From an uncultured Alphaproteobacteria bacterium (GTDB taxonomy: Bacteria > Pseudomonadota > Alphaproteobacteria > RF32 > CAG-239), in contig CAKQLP010000002.1 in NCBI GenBank assembly GCA_934254675.1, positions 124,001 through 188,000 on the forward strand: 64,000 nucleotides of DNA, given 5' to 3'. A program made the position numbers and the translations under genes. Shown here one piece after another: positions 62,594-64,000 of the stretch (position 1 is the stretch's first letter; every line of letters starts with the position of its first letter). Below the pieces are notes generated by a model that worked only from the letters and a program-made list of their open reading frames with translations, was not told the DNA's origin and made no database searches.

Positions 62594-63379
62594 TTACAAT
62601 TCAATCATCATATTATCATAAGCCGGTTCCATATTGTCCGGCGTTAATCTCATTACTTCATTATAATCACATTCTGTTGCCATATGGGTCAAAACAACCC
62701 GTTTGGCTTTAATTTGTGATGCATAACTCAAAATAATATCAATATCCGCATGATACCTGCCGCCATGCAAGATAGTCAAGGGCATAATCAAAACATTCAC
62801 ATTAATTTGCTGTAAATAGTTCAATGTTTGAGGCGGAATAGTTTTAAAATCCGGAACTAAAACAATTTGCCCGTCGTTAAAGCTATAACCTGTTGTCACC
62901 ATTGTATGTCCGCCAAATTCAAGCGGTAAAATTTTAAATGTGCCAACCTGAAACTCTTTGTTATACTCAATTTCAACAGGCGTTAATTCAGGATGATTGG
63001 TTATATCCTTATGTTCAATATTGGAAAACACATAAGAAAAACGTGTTTTTATATCGTTTATTTGCGGTGTCGTGGCATAAAAATTTAAACTTTTTTGCAT
63101 ATTGCGCGTTATACCTCGCAAATCATCAATGCCATGCAGATGGTCAGCGTGCGTATGAGTGTATAAAACAGCATCCAAACTGGTAAGGTGATTAGCTATC
63201 AGCTGATTTTTTAAATCAGGCGAAGTGTCTATCAAAATTTGTGTTTGCCCATCAGTCAAATAAACGCCGGCGCGCTGTCTTTTATTTTTGGGATTTTCAG
63301 GATTACAATCCCCCCAGCCTCCGGAAACAGATGGTACCCCCGGAGCTGCGCCGCTGCCTAAAATTATCAGTTTAATCAT
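62594..63379 (-). CDS. Metallo-beta-lactamase fold hydrolase (PhnP-like)
   Basis: 261 residues. The metal motif THTHADHLHGIDDLRG is near residues 74-89, preceded by the N-terminal GSGAAPGVPSVSGGWGDC and DTSPDLKNQL that mark the PhnP/YcbX-type phosphodiesterase branch; late ligand histidines lie in GGRYHADI and LTHMAT. Its start overlaps the tatD stop by eight bases, the usual tatD-MBL arrangement of alphaproteobacteria. Confidence 0.92.
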   Translation of the reverse strand: MIKLIILGSGAAPGVPSVSGGWGDCNPENPKNKRQRAGVYLTDGQTQILIDTSPDLKNQLIANHLTSLDAVLYTHTHADHLHGIDDLRGITRNMQKSLNFYATTPQINDIKTRFSYVFSNIEHKDITNHPELTPVEIEYNKEFQVGTFKILPLEFGGHTMVTTGYSFNDGQIVLVPDFKTIPPQTLNYLQQINVNVLIMPLTILHGGRYHADIDIILSYASQIKAKRVVLTHMATECDYNEVMRLTPDNMEPAYDNMMIEL

Positions 63380-64000
63380 AAATCCTTGCCTTGCTGAAAA
63401 GTGTTAAAAAATTATCGGTTGTCACTTGTGCTAATTCTTCAATATCCATTTTTTTCAAATTAGCAAGGACTTCCGCCGTATTTACAACAAAAGCCGGCTC
63501 ATTGCGTTGTCCACGGTGCGGTATTGGCGCCAAATAAGGTGAATCTGTTTCAATCAATAACCTATTTACAGGAACATTTTGAAATATCTGACGAATATCT
63601 TCGCTTTTTTTAAAAGTGATAATTCCCGAGGCAGATAGATAAAAACCTATTGAAAGCGCAAATTCGGCTAATTTTTCAGAAGATGAAAAACAATGTAGTT
63701 CTCCTTTAAACTTTTGTTTTTTATATGCTTCTTTTAGTAAGGTTATCATATCATCATCTGATTCTCTGTTATGAATGATTAAAGGTAATCCGCTCTTTTG
63801 CGCCGCGGTTATATGCTGTTGTAAAAGTTTCAGCTGTTTTTCTTTGGTATCGGCGTTGTAATGATAGTCCAGCCCGCATTCTCCTATTCCAATGACTTTT
63901 GGCGACTGTACATAATTCAAAATATCAACGTCTGAGATATCGTCATATTTGTCGGCCAATTCAGGATGCACGCCGACGGAAGTATAAATATGACGATGGT
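63372..64000 (-). CDS. tatD: TatD family deoxyribonuclease, N-terminus cut by window edge
   Basis: The frame stays open to the right edge and reads HRHIYTSVGVHPEL just before the first internal Met, so about 50 N-terminal residues lie outside; the Met at 63971 is internal. Metal-site motifs: GECGLDYHYN, PLIIHNRESDDD, LHCFSS and ETDSPYLAP. TatD proteins are metal-dependent 3'-5' DNases, possibly in repair or quality control. Often encoded after metG and tmk-holB in proteobacteria. Overlaps the MBL gene. Confidence 0.95.
   Translation of the reverse strand, partial: HRHIYTSVGVHPELADKYDDISDVDILNYVQSPKVIGIGECGLDYHYNADTKEKQLKLLQQHITAAQKSGLPLIIHNRESDDDMITLLKEAYKKQKFKGELHCFSSSEKLAEFALSIGFYLSASGIITFKKSEDIRQIFQNVPVNRLLIETDSPYLAPIPHRGQRNEPAFVVNTAEVLANLKKMDIEELAQVTTDNFLTLFSKARIYD

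Overview
The window looks like a chromosomal segment of an AT-rich, probably host- or gut-associated alphaproteobacterium. This rests on the gene content (mitochondrial-processing-type M16 protease, GatCAB, NrdR-NusB, YejEF, RecG/Mfd) and on a family of short pilin-like proteins starting with the motif GRSMIEMLGVLAIIG, which I associate from memory with uncultured gut alphaproteobacteria; no database search was possible. An [FeFe]-hydrogenase points to anaerobic or microaerobic life. Most of the window is ordinary housekeeping DNA with tight operons, clear Shine-Dalgarno sites and good intrinsic terminators.

Layout. 1-8.7 kb: prfC (cut by the window edge), tRNA-Leu, tig, a pilin-like gene with a very long leader, a TerB-like/EF-hand convergent pair, a membrane-anchored unknown, gltX and elbB. 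8.7-15.5 kb: M16 protease, AlbA_2 protein, rnhA, a small membrane ORF, structured leader RNA copy 1 with its pilin-like gene, a DUF3015 protein and a Lnb/DUF4105 protein. 15.5-25.8 kb: a cluster of palindromic repeats, divergent recG and mfd, a basic repeat protein, two glycosyltransferases and a CNNM/CorC protein. 25.9-37.1 kb: dnaG, yqeY and a zinc-ribbon protein on the minus strand, then ftsE-ftsX-ydcF-like-plsC-sppA-gatCAB on the plus strand. 37.1-44.0 kb: a more AT-rich stretch with a sulfatase-like membrane protein, yejEF, an MFS carrier and a glycosyltransferase. 44.0-50.7 kb: a MerR regulator, a gene remnant, a secreted unknown, a short Dxs, oligoendopeptidase F, crcB and a secreted carboxymuconolactone decarboxylase-cupin protein. 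50.8-57.2 kb: TPR protein, DUF58/MoxR pair, uvrD, structured leader RNA copy 2 with its pilin-like gene. 57.3-64 kb: [FeFe]-hydrogenase, murF-nrdR-nusB-def, DHH phosphoesterase, MBL hydrolase and tatD (cut by the edge).

The strongest candidate for something undescribed is the pair of about 210-nt structured leader RNAs directly in front of two of the three pilin-like genes. They keep the same fold with different sequences in the long-range stem. They end in an intrinsic terminator whose 5' arm overlaps the 3' arm of the outermost helix, so the two cannot form together. This is riboswitch-like architecture. A second theme is that the pilin-like genes carry palindromic repeats inside their leader peptides, in the same reading frame, which stretches the leader from 8 to 67 and 188 residues. 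A third is a small MerR regulon: near-identical operators with the 19-bp promoter spacer typical of MerR promoters lie in front of dxs and the decarboxylase-cupin gene, and a reversed copy lies in front of merR itself.
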